64,000 bases of DNA, taken from NCBI RefSeq assembly GCF_019578655.1, contig NC_063257.1, forward strand, positions 32,957,159 to 33,021,158. The letters are read 5' to 3'. The position numbers and the translations under genes were made by a program. The stretch is from Ricinus communis. Its lineage: Eukaryota; Streptophyta; Magnoliopsida; Malpighiales; Euphorbiaceae. Below the pieces are notes generated by a model. It was not told where the DNA came from. It made no database searches and worked only from the letters and a program-made list of their open reading frames with translations. This document shows positions 10,311 to 21,490 of this stretch, in pieces (position 1 is the stretch's first letter; every line of letters begins with the position of its first letter).

Positions 10311-11580
10311 AAATAAGGAATAGGAAAAATAGCTCACTGATCGGAAAACTTGAAAAGGCTGGTTAGGTAAAAATTAGGGCAGAAAAGAGAGAAAATAATC
10401 AGCTAGAAAATCTCAAAAAAACTGGCTGATGACAGGAGTTATATCTTGAGAAATTAAAATATAAACATATGGCCTTTTACTAAATGAATAGTTTAGAAGT
10501 AATATCAAACAAATATATATTTGTTTACCATTATACATAATAATTGAAAGAATAAAAAACAAAGCCAAAAGTCCTAAGTAAAATAAATGAGATATAAAAA
10601 AGAAGCATGCTTTTAATCTTCTTCTTTTCTTCCTATTTGCATCCCTAGATAGAGCAGTTACTTCTCAAGTCCTCTTAAACGTGCAAAACTAGGGGAAGTA
10701 GAAATCTGAAGCTGGACCCAAGCCTTAAAGTTGTCATTAGTGGTCAGATCACCCTTAAAGTTAAGTTTTCGCTCTATGGTCGACCGGGCCAAAGTCTCTC
10801 AATCTTATATAGGAAATCCTATACGAGTGGGAAGCCTTCTATCTGTGGGAATTCCAAGATTTGTTACTTTTGCTCACACCGGGCGACAAAGTCTCAAGGC
10901 GATAAAAGTCGGATGCCCGACCTGTAAGGGTACATAATCACCATACTCCATGAGTGTGATGTGCTTGATTCTCCATCAAGGGTAAGTCCAACCAATGAGT
11001 GAGTTAAGTACACCCTTCATCCGGAAAATCTAGCCATCATGACCCCGTGGGGTAACAACAAATTGAGTTTCGACCAGACGGTTGATATCCCTCGGGATGG
11101 TCAATATTTGAAGGCCTCATGCAACCACCAGAAAAGAGATAGAAAAAAGAAAAAATATAGAAAAATAGAAAAAAAAGAAGAAAAATAACCTAACTTGAAA
11201 ACCTGAAAGCCCGGCTTAGGCAAAAATAAAGTCTGTTAAGTCAAAAATATGAAAGGGCGGGTTTGGCAAAAGTTAAGACAAAGGCTTGCTAGGTTGAAAA
11301 TCTAAAAGGACAAGTTAGGAAAAAATTAAGGCAAAAGACAAATAGTAAAAGAAAAGAGATTTGGCTGTATACCTATAAGAGAATGAAGCTACCACCAAAT
11401 CATTGATGGATTTTCTACATGTCTAAGCCAATGATGGTTTCAGTCAAGATGACTGGAATTGGATGCTCCATGCTCCTCCTAATCAATAATGCTAGCAATT
11501 TTAATATCTTCCCCCTCCTTGAGGAGATATCAGCAGAAATTGGGCATAAAGGCAAAAGCCCAGCATTCGAATCCAAAAAG
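10311..11580. other. Post-pol region of element B, no recognised gene
   Basis: AT-rich sequence with short frames only. The part 10440-10850 is almost identical in both contig copies. A minus-strand open stretch is clearer in the right copy (35301-35516, with RLRDFVASMSKSNKSWNSHL). It may be a further exon-like piece of the antisense ORF group, but I cannot name it. Confidence 0.4.
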
Positions 11581-11589
11581 GTGTGCCCT

Positions 11590-11970
11590 TTTCCTTCTTC
11601 TTACAGTATAAGAGTAGTGAAGGGTAACATCAGAACTTCATCTGGGTTCGAATCCTACTGAGAGGTTCACTAGAGATCAGAAATACTCACCAATGGAATG
11701 GGAAAGTACCTCAGCTGGGGCATGTCAAATAACTCCACCAGTTTTTCAAGAAAAGGCTCATCAAGTTTTGGTAAGACAATAGGATGAGTAAAATCCATAA
11801 GGCCTCCAAGAATGGCAGAGGATTCTTCAATTATGGGGCACAACTCTTGCCCTTTGAATCTAAAGACATGGTCCTTTAGACACTAAAAGTTGACAGTAGA
11901 ATGGAGAAACCCATAATCAAGCTTGGTGTGTTGCATGGCTTTAAAGGATGAAAGGTTGAATTTCACAATT
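11590..11970 (-). pseudogene. Antisense coding block 1 in element B (left copy)
   Basis: The minus strand encodes LKDHVFRFKGQE, IIEESSAILGGLMDFTH and LDEPFLEKLVELF. The right copy (36192-36425) is open for 77 codons. The pattern of an F-x-F-x-G-x-E stretch followed by a P/I-(I/T)-EE-x-x-(A/S)-ILG helix resembles the N-terminal part of plant-transposon ORFs found antisense in Tat elements. I place it there with moderate confidence. It is one or more exons of a decayed gene pointing against gag-pol. The function is not known. Confidence 0.45.
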
Positions 11971-12719
11971 TTGATATAATCATCGCCTCTTAGGGTTTTT
12001 GAGGAGACTATGCAAGCTATAGGCACTATTTTGAGACATATTTTTGGCTTTTTGAAGTGGAACTCGCATATGAGGAAGTGAGGGGCGTATGGAAATATAT
12101 AGGCCTCAAATCAGTGTCCAATTTGAACTCTGTAGACTACAGAGCTAATCGGCTGTGCGCAAAGCTGAATCAGCTGAGCATAGAGTCGATCGGCTCTGTG
12201 GCCTCTCGCTTACAATTATAGCTAATTTTGCCTGGTTTTTGGTGCTTTTCTGGTTTTATTGCATGCAAGCTCATATAGATGTAGTATTAAAGAAAAATGA
12301 AAGCGATTTAAAGGCCAAAATGAAGGCTTTTATATACTTAAAAGTCAAAAGTTCTACAAAAAGACAAAAGAATCAAAAAGTACAAGCAAAGGCAAAAATC
12401 AGAAGCTCAAGTTCTCTTCCAAGTCCCCCATCCTATCATCTAATTTGGTGTCCATCCCCTAGGCCCGCAAAGTCGATAGTTGAAGCATTAGAGTGTCAAT
12501 CTGACATTGTTGAGTGTCAATCTGACACTGCCGGTCATCCACTTGCCTTTGCAAGCTCTCGTGGTCACTCTGATAAAAACTCGAAAAGAAATTAGTTAGT
12601 GCATTTCATACATACATACATGCATACATTTTGCATCGCATAAATCATATTCTTACCCACCAGTCCTCGCCGAGAACAAAGAATTGCCTCCTCACGGCAT
12701 TGATGAGCCAATATACGTG
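11971..12719. other. Spacer between antisense blocks of element B
   Basis: It holds several partial palindromes of the agccgatcggct type near 12140-12200, a doubled 20-base gagtgtcaatctgaca-type repeat at about 12490-12530, and a catacatacatg microsatellite near 12610. A plus-strand frame from 12155 has no recognisable domain and I treat it as chance. Confidence 0.4.
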
Positions 12720-14375
12720 CTCAAACTGGTCTCTCTGAACCTGTACAGTTATTTGCATAATATGTCACTAAATTTTCAGGAAAAGGGGATGTGAAAACGC
12801 AAAAGAAAATGTTACTTATATGTGTGCAAGTGCTTTGAGTGAATTTTAGAGGAAGGCAATGCTCTATGACAAGCCGGTGCTCCATCGCACCATAAAGGCT
12901 CCAATATGAAACCATGGAATCTTGAGGGAATATGACGCTCCCCGGAACCACATCAGACATGGTTGTAGGAGGTGCCTCGAAGGCGTACATGAGAGGAGCC
13001 CGTAATGTGGGAAGGCTTGGAACGTCAGATGGATCGCCCTCGGTCGACTCACGAGCAGCGGAAGCACGATGGATGAACTACAAACAAAATGGTTAGATAA
13101 GTGGGATATAAAAAATGAAGAATTTTAAGTAATCAAGAAAATTCACCTGAGCCATGATATCATCATCAAAAGGCATATTCCTCAGCAACCGAGGAAAAGA
13201 GGAAGTGTAATCCGTCCTCCGAGATCGGATGGTGAGATCCTCGTGCCTGCCGTGACCCGCTAAACACTCTGCTAGTTCCTTCCATGGAGGTCCACTGTCC
13301 AGAATGTAGAGAGAGGTGGAGGCAAGAGAACTCGGCGTCTGTTAGGGCATCGCTCCCACTCGTAGATCCTCTCGACTAGATACCACGCCCGACAGGCAGG
13401 TCCAACCAGCATAATCCTCCTCTATTCAAGATTAACTGCAGAAACCATGTAGGGGTGCCAATGACGGCGCTCCCCCAGCCAATCACTCCGAAAATCTGTA
13501 AACTGGAAAGGTAAGTAATTATATAAGTAAACCACAAGTATGACTAATAAATTTGTTTACCTTATCCTAGGTCAGGGTGTTAATCCATATGCGGTGCACA
13601 TGAATCTAAGCCTACTCCAATGCAACGCTCCTGCTCGAGCCCCAACAACTCAAGCCAGCAAAAGCCCATGAGGTGTAGATGGGTTGTGAGCCCACTATAA
13701 GGCTGATCTCTAGGGCCCAAACCTGCAAAATAAGAATCATAATTCATAATAGCAGTAAAAGAAATGAGAAAAGCAAAGTTAGAGTGTAACTTATGTGGAT
13801 CATGTGCTAGAAGCCATAAATCCTCTTACTGCTTTAGATAGTAATGTCCATTTGGTGATACAAGTACGAGAGAGCCACAGATCCTAGTTGTAGGAGGAGA
13901 CCTAGTCCAAATCCCATAGTAGGGCTAAATAGTGGAAGTTTAGTGAATTCCTTGAGTCATTGAACAAAGTTGTACGAAAGTGGTACACCATAAAGGCTCG
14001 AGCCATCTAATCCACCTCCCAAGCATTTAGAGGCACAAAGCCTTGGTAGTGGAGAGGTATTCTCTAGTAAGCCATGAGACTCGTGTCGGAAAAATCAATG
14101 CCGGTGATGGCATCAAATGAGAGAGGAGAAAGAGTCAGCTTACCAACTTGAGTATGGAAGGTATGGGTGGTGTCCATCCAACTCTCGAGCAAGGCATATA
14201 CGAAGGTATGATCTGTCCTCCCGATGATTAACAGAAGTGTAGCTATAAACCGACATAAGTCGGTATCGCCAATCCTAGCCTGGACAAAGCTAGAAAGCTC
14301 ATGAAACCACTCACAAGCTCCATAAATGTTTTCGAAAAATCGGATCGATACAACGTCACCTTGACAAGCTAGACA
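12640..14375 (-). pseudogene. Antisense plant-mobile-domain gene inside element B (left copy)
   Basis: The clearest exon (about 14375-13800) contains TDHTFVYALLESWMDTTHTF, then VGKLTLSPLSFDAITGI. The W-x-x-TTHTF-H...GE-x-(T/L)L...(L/I)TG pattern is that of the plant mobile domain. Further coding-like blocks lie at about 13720-13561, 13500-13147, 13077-12742 and 12740-12640. They are separated by minus-strand introns with GT-AG borders and plant-like short size: 13800-13723, 13560-13503 and 13146-13078. Stops remain, so this is a pseudogene. Tat-lineage elements are known to carry such extra ORFs between pol and the 3' LTR, often antisense. The role is unknown. Right-copy pieces: 37200-38900. 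Confidence 0.6.
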
Positions 14376-14402
14376 CACAAGTATTAAACAAAATATACAC
14401 AT

Positions 14403-15440
14403 GAAAAGAATCTAAACAAGTAAGTATATGTTTATTTGTTGGTATTTTGTGCAAAAATGCCATAAAAACTCTGATCCAGTCCGTGCAAAATCGATTCGGA
14501 CTATGCAGAGCTGATCGGCTCAGCATAGAGTCGAATTGGCATTGCACGGGTCGACGGCCATGCAAGACAAATTTAATCGGTTTCAAGCTAGGCATATGAC
14601 TTTTTGATACTTTTTCGAAAAAATTTCATGAATTTTGAGCAAATAACGCAAGTATCCAGTACATAAGTGGCAGGAAACAAAGTTTAAAGTTGGAAGAATA
14701 CCTCTCCCATGATTAAAAACGCCCGACGAGTGTTAAATCTCGCCTAAATAGGGATTTCCTCTCCCTTAACAAGCCCTATGAAGTGAATGAAGTGGGTGGA
14801 AGAATGTATATATGTCCAAAAAGGGTGACAATGTCATTTAAGTCCCTGATTCTTCGAAATTATATTTTAGTCTTAATAGGCTAAAAATTGATTCAAGTCC
14901 CCAGAAGACACATAGAAGGACAGTTGCCGTACCGACATGGAAGTTTCTTAAAAGGTTACAAATTTGGTCCTTGACCCATCAAAATTACGTTTTAGTCCTG
15001 AGCAGGCCAAGTACCAGTATAGCTTGCAAAAGGTGTCAAACAAATCGGATTACATCACGAGGCTGGAAATTCTAACCAAAAGTACCTAGGTATGAAAATT
15101 TACCAAATTGACCCGGGCAGTGAGTTTTTTCCTAAAATATAAAACAGTCAGAGGAAAGTCTCTACAAATATCAAATGAATAGGCATGGTCCCTATGTCAA
15201 CGGACGTGGCTCCGAAATCACTAGACATGGTCCTTCAGCCTAAGTAGGCAAAGCCTTCAATCTAAGTAAGCGAAGTCTCAAAAATTCGAGCGAGCGTAGT
15301 ACCCATACTAAATCAACAATCAAAGTTCCAATTTATAGGGCGTAGCCTCTATAGCTCACAAAGATATCCTTTTAATGTATCCTTGACATTTATGATTAGT
15401 CTTAATTTATCTAAACGCATTGCATGCTTATAAATTTTGA
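14403..15440. other. 3' untranslated part of element B (left copy)
   Basis: No coding feature supported. A cluster of palindromes built on gccgaatcggct / gagctgatcggctc lies near 14505-14560; the right copy at 38990-39060 preserves it better (ctgatcggctatgcgcacagccgaatcggctc-type arrangement). The rest is AT-rich tail. Confidence 0.45.
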
Positions 15441-15455
15441 CAAACTGGGGGCAGT
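15441..15455 (+). promoter_or_regulatory. Polypurine tract of element B
   Basis: caaactgggggcagt directly precedes the TGTCA start of the 3' LTR. Its place and the G-run fit the plus-strand primer of an LTR element. Confidence 0.6.
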
Positions 15456-17613
15456 TGTCAGCACCCATTTTTCCAATCTAAATATCAAGAGAATTATGGA
15501 AAATCCTATAATGAAACTCAATGTCTTCTCCAGTATTGGGAGACAGAGGAAAAGTGAATCTGAGCTTGGGATTGTCGTTAATCCAACCAAAATCACCATT
15601 TTCAAATCAATTTAGAGTTAATTTTCAGGAAAATTGAAGTTTAAAGGTCAAAATGATGAATCTTGCAAGTTTGGGGACTAAATTGCAAACTATTCACAAA
15701 GTTTTTCCTTTTAGAGCCAATCAGCTCTACACAGTGTCGATTTATGCTTTTCTTTATTTGACGTCATTTTTTTGACACTTTTATGTCCAAAATGATTTTC
15801 TAAAAGGTATTTAATGATAATTGATAAACTTTAATGATATTTATTTGAATTTTAAAGATTTGATTTATTTATTGGATATTCATAAATAATTATCCAATAA
15901 AGGAGGAATCGATTCTTTTAAAATAATTTTAAAAGAATAAAAGATTAAAGTCTATCCGCCTCTAGGATTTCTTAAAACATACCTCTATTAATGTAAAGTT
16001 ACAAAGCTAGGTTGTGGGGTTAACAACATGTAGATAAATAAAGAACCTTAGATTTGAAACTTTTGTGAACGTTAAAAGCTTTTCCACATTGCAACCAACA
16101 CCGATGCACAACCAATTTTCAACTCAACCGCATTATCGCTCACCGAGACACACAAAACGATCAACTACGGTGACAACTTGAGAGTTCCCTTATATTCATC
16201 AACATCACTCGCCCCAATAAACCGGTTTTTCTATTCTTTTATGTTTTTTAGAAACATGATTAGGGTTTTTTGTTTATTGTTTTCTATATTTGATGTGATT
16301 AGATTAGGATTTCCTATGGATTAATATGTTGCCGATTTTATCTAAGTTTTGAATATGATAATAAGAACACATCGGGATTTGATGTTGATAATATATCTTC
16401 CTTTGGATTTTGAATCTGATTAGTCAAACGATTAGGATTACATGTTTGATTTGTATTTTCTTTATAGTTTTGTCATTAGATTAGTTCTATAGGATTATAT
16501 AATTAAAATATGAAATCTGCCATATTTATCTATTGTATGTTTAGACTTTTAGGGTTTCTAGTTTAGTCTGATGTCATTTACATATTTTATCTTGCCTTTT
16601 TCATGTTCTAATTAAGCCTTTTACCTTTTATGCATGTGAAATTAGCTTTGGGATGTGAGAATCACAAAGGAACTGTAAAAGTCAGCCTCGGAAAGCCCTA
16701 GAGCTTATTCGACTCCATGTTGTGCTGATTGGCTTAACACACATCAGCCCTAATTTTTGGAATTTTTATGAATTTTTGGTGTACTTTTTGAGTTATTCAT
16801 GTACCTGTACTTAGTTTTAGGCCTTTTTATTTCTATTTTTAGTTCTAAAGTGAGTTGTAATAGCTAGATTTACTTTATGTACTTTATTTTTATTTATTTT
16901 ATGTCAAATAATTGTAACATGACTGCTTAATTAAAATAGAACACAAAGACTTTAGGTTAAAATTTGACCCAACATAAAAAATGTAGTCCATTAGGCTAAT
17001 CAATGGTAACTGGTTTAAATTTTAAAATCAATATAGACTAAGTGGACTTTATCATGTTTTAGTTAGATCAATTCAACCGTATTAGATTTAGGTTCACACA
17101 ATTGAGCCTTATCATAATAAGTAGTCCTTCTAGCAATAAAGGCTTCACGAACATAACTTATAATTAGGCTAGAATAGGAAGGCTTTCTACATAATTAATT
17201 AGTAAAATTAGATTAATATCTTAATTAGTAAAATAAGATTAATAACCTTCACATGGGCTAGGCTTTAATAAAATGGGCTAAACTTAAGTGAACTATATGT
17301 GCTATATGGTATGCTTGTATATGAACTACCGTGTTTATAAGGAATTACTAGTTAAATAATAAAATTAAAGACTAAGATACACAAATAAGGAGGTTGACTT
17401 CTGGATCCATCTCCGGATTGTAGGCATAAGCTTTCTTATGGAATCTAAGAAACATCACTCATTTGTAAAATTGTCCCGTGAATTACACGGGCGCGCCACC
17501 CATCTCCGCATAGTCTCTATGATTACTTAGCATGTTTCTAATTAAACTGAAAAGCCTTGCAGTGCCGTAGTCGTTAAAGACACTTGGGTGCTCACCCGAA
17601 ACCACCGCCCATA
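15456..17613 (+). repeat. 3' LTR of element B (left copy)
   Basis: 2158 bp, TGTCA to CCCATA, aligning with 141-3908 minus its insert. It has a deletion relative to the 5' LTR near 16445, equivalent to 5' LTR positions around 1205-1260. From about 15950 onward this copy carries the T-to-C type errors of the contig end; the right copy (39942-42123) agrees better with the 5' LTR there. Confidence 0.8.
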
Positions 17614-17618
17614 CCATT
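17614..17618. repeat. Target-site duplication CCATT, right copy of element B
   Basis: Same five bases as 136-140, directly after the 3' LTR. Confidence 0.75.
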
Positions 17619-19953
17619 TGTAGCATTTCTCCTTTTATCATAATCAGAACAACCCATAACCCTGCGACCTCTTCCACTCTAGAATCTCCATTGCCTCTAG
17701 ATTCTCACTGTGAACCCTAGATCCCATGGGTCATCTCCTTCAATCGCTTTCTGAGCCAAAAACTCTGCAACAGCCTTACCCTTGACTACCTTCTCGGTGA
17801 TATACTCGATGTCAAATTCTGTTAAGTGTACTAATAATCTAGCCAGCTTTCCCATAAGAGATTGAGCTTCAAACAAGTATTTCAGCAGGTCTATTTTTCC
17901 GGATTGCTTGCACCCTATAAGATTGGAAATAATGTCTTAACTTCTTCTAGCTCATAACATGGCTAGGCACCTCTTCTCTATGAGGTTATACCTCGACTCA
18001 TAAGGTTGCAACTTTTTACTGAGATAATAGACTGCATGCTCCACATCATTAGGCCCATACTACACCACCATTGCTCCTATGGCTTCCTCTTCTAAGCCAA
18101 GTATAGAATCAATGGTTTCTCATCCTTCGATGACTTTAGTACTGGCAGCTTCATTAGATACTCTTTGATCCTATCCAAGGCTTTTTGACAATGTTCATCC
18201 CATATAATGGGTTGATGTTTCCTTAGGAGTTTGAACATAGGATCACAAACCATTAAGAGCTAGGAAATGAACCTACTGATGTATTGTAGACATCTTAAAA
18301 ATCCTATGACTTCTTTCTCTGTCTTTAGTGCTAGCATCTCTTGAATAACCTTTACGTTGTCCGGATCAATCTCTATTCCCCGTCGACTCACTATATGCCT
18401 TAACAGCTTTCTTGACATTACTTTGAATACACTTTTCTTCAGATTAAGCCTTAGGTTATAGCTTTCCACTCGTCCTAAGAACTTATCAAGAGCATAGAAA
18501 TGCCCTCCCTTGTCCTGCATTTCTACCATCATGTCATCTCAGATATACTCTACCTCCCTCGTGCATCATGTCATGAAACAAGGTGGTACGCTCTCTTAAA
18601 AGGTTCCTCTACATTCTTTAGTCCAAATGGCATAACTATGTAGTAATATGTCCCTCATTCAATGATGAATGATGTCTTCAAAGTTTTCTACCACCGCCAT
18701 CATGATCCTGGTTGTATCCAAGAAAACCATCGGTGAAAGAGTACATAACACTTGAAGTCGCATCACAACTATGACGCCTATATGAGGAAAAGGAAAGTCA
18801 TCCTTGTGGCATGCCATTTTTAGATCCCGATAATCCATAAACATTCTTACTTTACCATCCTTCTTTAGAATCGAGACAATGTTGCACAACCATTCGGGAT
18901 AGTCAACTACGCCGAGAAAAATTAGCTTTCACCCGCTTAGCAATTTCTTCCCAAATTTTCTTTGCTCACTCCGCCTTAGCCTTCTCATTTTTTTGCTTGA
19001 TTAGGTTGATATGCGGGTAGGTAAGGTTGGTGCTCGCTATATTTCTATCTAACCTTGGCATGTCATTATAGGACTAATCAAACACCTCTTTCCTTTTTTC
19101 CATTATTTTTTCTAATTCTCTCCTTTCATCGAGAGTTATATCATGAGCTATAGCAATGTTCCTTGGATTATCATTTGTGCCTAGATTAAATGAATCAATT
19201 TATATGGAATTCATGTCAAACATGCACATGTCATGACTATCAAAATGTATGGTGCCATTAGGAAAAAATCGCACAAGTAAGCAAAATTATCATTCATATC
19301 ATTGATCTTTAAAATGAAATAGATATCATCCTCATGAGATTGGACATTATTACATCATCATAAGATACATCTATGATTTGCTCCTCTATCGTAGTAGCTA
19401 CCTCTTATTGATTCACCGCTTCACAGAGCAAATAATTCTTCCAGCCTTTAGCTCCTCAAATTTTGAAGTGGTGATCTTCTCATGGACTTTCTTTATACTT
19501 GAGTCGATCATCATGTCGACGATCGACTCTTGAATATCTCAAACCTCGGCAGCTCACCCAATTTATCAGAATAGTTCAGTTCTTGAGTAAGACTTATATT
19601 TCTAGACAAATACATCTTTTAGAGTCTTACCCTTTGGTGTGCCCTCATCTTCATCCTCATGGTACCCCAACGCGTGTTAAGTTTTCTGACCTTTGAAGTC
19701 CTGGCGCCTCACAATGCCCTCGCTAGTTCTTTTCTAGACCCATTCCAGGCATGAAATCCATCTTTTTGAACATGCTGGCTACTTTAGGATCCATGTAGTC
19801 CTCATAGAGAACAACAACTTGGAATCCAGTAAGGACTTCCAGCTCCTTCCCAACTTCTTGAATAGCTGAGATAACCTTACTACCTTTAGTGTTACCGGTC
19901 ACTATTTCGCCTCCATGAGGGAATGATTGATTGTGATACTTGTGATTTTTCAT
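17614..19953 (-). pseudogene. Element A: Tat-type linker-RT-RNase H fragment (left copy)
   Basis: Read on the minus strand from 19953 it runs in order. First a linker with PHGGEIVTGNTKGSKVISAI and VVLYEDYMDPKVASMFKKM. Then RT: ILKKDGKVRMFMDYRDLKMAC at about 18885-18820, and LNLKKSVFKVMSRKLLRHIV with ALKTEKEVIGFLRCLQYISR at about 18450-18265. Then RNase H ending in FDIEYITEKVVKGKAVAEFL near 17820-17760. The left copy is damaged by contig-end errors; the right copy shows FTDGFLGYNQI and YADDMMVKS with catalytic aspartates present. Domain continuity resumes at 1-140. Gag and protease are missing upstream. Confidence 0.75.
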
Positions 19954-20362
19954 TATTGTTCAATTATTGAGTATTGAAATCATCTTAGCCCTAGATATTT
20001 AATCATGGTGCATCTCAATACTCATATATAAAATGGTGTGATCAAAGTAAATGGAGCATGCTCATGCATTCATAATAACATCGTTTCTATATGGAATTTC
20101 AAAAAGGCTGGCCAGGCCTAAAGGAAGCTGCTCGCGCTTGCTGTGTCCCAGCATCCTAGAAATGACCTTAAAATTGCACTCGCGACTATTAAGCACCACC
20201 GCAGTTTCTTTAATTTATAGCCATTGTGACTATATTTTCAAAAGCGCCACTGCGCGCTCGCCCTTTCCCCGATTTTAAAAAAAACTGCGCACTTTTAATT
20301 TTGAGAATTGGTTTTAATGAAAACTAGCCGCTCTTGTACCCTCGCTTAACACCCTATTAAAG
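19954..20362. other. Upstream region of unit C (left copy)
   Basis: No coding feature. In the right copy (44600-44810) it holds GC-rich palindrome-like runs (gcgcgctcgcgccc, aagcgttcgcgc, aagcgcgctcg) in otherwise AT-rich DNA. In this copy the same places read differently, which I put down to contig-end errors. Confidence 0.5.
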
Positions 20363-20370
20363 CTATAAAA
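20363..20370 (+). promoter_or_regulatory. TATA-box-like site of unit C (left copy)
   Basis: ctataaaag stands 104 bases before the ATG at 20474, with a pyrimidine-rich, AT-rich leader between. It is also present at 44882-44889. Promoter function is inferred from position only. Confidence 0.45.
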
Positions 20371-20473
20371 GCCACATTTTACTCATTTTCATCATTTTCT
20401 CACAATTATTTCAAAACTCGCTTTCTTTCTTCAAAAATTCTCCAATCTTCTCTTTTTATTCATCAAGACTAGC

Positions 20474-21490
20474 ATGGATCCAAGAAATGTCACAGTAAGA
20501 AGCTCCTCCTCCACCGAATCCATCATTGAAAGAGTGAAAGGGGTGAATAATGAGGCAAGAATCAAATACATGACAATAGAGAGGAAGGAAACCCAACCTA
20601 GCCCGTTTTCGACAAGAAGCTCTCAAATGTATTTGGAATATCTTAAGAGGTACATGATCTTCTTGATAACATAGGACTTAGAGACTTATTTCTCCCTCCT
20701 ACCCTAGAGCTTGGCTTTGAAAACCATACTAAGGAATTTGTTTCCACTTTAGTAATCAATAACAAAGAAGATGGAGATGAATATTACGGATAGAATTTAG
20801 GCTTTTGGGGAGAGAATAACACATACAAAACTTCAATTTTGCTCCATCTTTCTGGCCCAAAAAGGGCCATCTCTCAATCATCGAGAACCTTATAAAGAGG
20901 CCTCTCTCTTTTCCCAATTTTGGAGAGAATTCTCTATTAAAGAGACTCACTCAAAAGATCCCCTCTAAGGATCTTAAATTCCTCACTCATCGGGTAGTTC
21001 ATAGGATATCGCCACTAATATTCATGCAAGAAATAATGAGGTTGAAAAGTTCTCCAAAAGGATCTTATTTTCCTCTTTATAATGATTCACGTGAAGCGAT
21101 CCTAACTTCAAAATTCTTTCTTGATCGCTTCTTTCACCTTGGCAATACTTCAAATGGTGCTATACTTGTTTCTTCATATATCACCAAGATTGCCAAGTAC
21201 TTCTAAGCCATTACTCCTCTCACCAAAATCTATCTAACTCCTCCTTTTTCACCACTTTTACTTGGCTTATCCTTCCTAGAGCATGCCAAGCATCATTTGC
21301 ATGCAAACTTAGTAGAGATATAAAAAGCATATAAAATTCCTCATTGTCATGTAGAGGATTGGGAAGAAGAAGAGGAAGAAGAAGCTCTTATTCCATCACC
21401 CCAAGCAAGCTCTAGTGGCAAAGGAAAGGAGCTTATAGTCTATTAAGATAAAGAAGAAGAAAAGGATGATGAGGAAGAAGATTGAATTTT
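20474..21490 (+). pseudogene. Athila ORF1 / plant-transposon-like pseudogene (left copy)
   Basis: It starts MDPRN, then SSSSTESIIERVKGVNNEAR. Frameshifted pieces then give DLFLPPTLELGFENHTKEFV, IEFRLFGERITHTKL, RPLSFSQFWREFSI, THWVVHRISPLIFMQEIMRL and ITKIAKYF. It ends in an acidic tail (DWEEEEEEEALIPSP, about 21358-21400). The order EFxSTL, F-R-L-F-G-E, F-W-x-x-(I/F), H-(R/V)-x-I matches my memory of the third ORF of Athila elements and the 'putative plant transposon protein' domain. It carries at least three breaks in either copy. Function of the family is not established. The right copy (44995-46014) reads better. Confidence 0.55.

Larger units (their letters stand above)
141..17613 (+). 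mobile_element. Element B: complete but dead Tat-lineage Ty3/gypsy LTR retrotransposon
   Basis: Two related long terminal repeats (141-3908 and 15456-17613) flank an internal region. In order this holds a primer-binding site, gag, protease, RT, partial RNase H, the distal integrase, antisense coding remnants and a polypurine tract. Flanks carry the direct repeat CCATT. The LTRs start TGTCA and appear to end in CCCATA rather than the usual CA. The large size, the FHxxxGH-type gag motifs and the antisense extra ORFs fit the Tat lineage. Every coding part has stops and frameshifts, and the LTRs differ clearly, so insertion is old. It is nested in minus-strand element A and its 5' LTR carries an Athila-type solo LTR. 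Confidence 0.8.

Noticed and set aside
12155..12595. 146-codon plus-strand frame
   Set aside because: Low-complexity lysine- and serine-rich translation without a domain, and closed in the other copy (75 codons at 36741).
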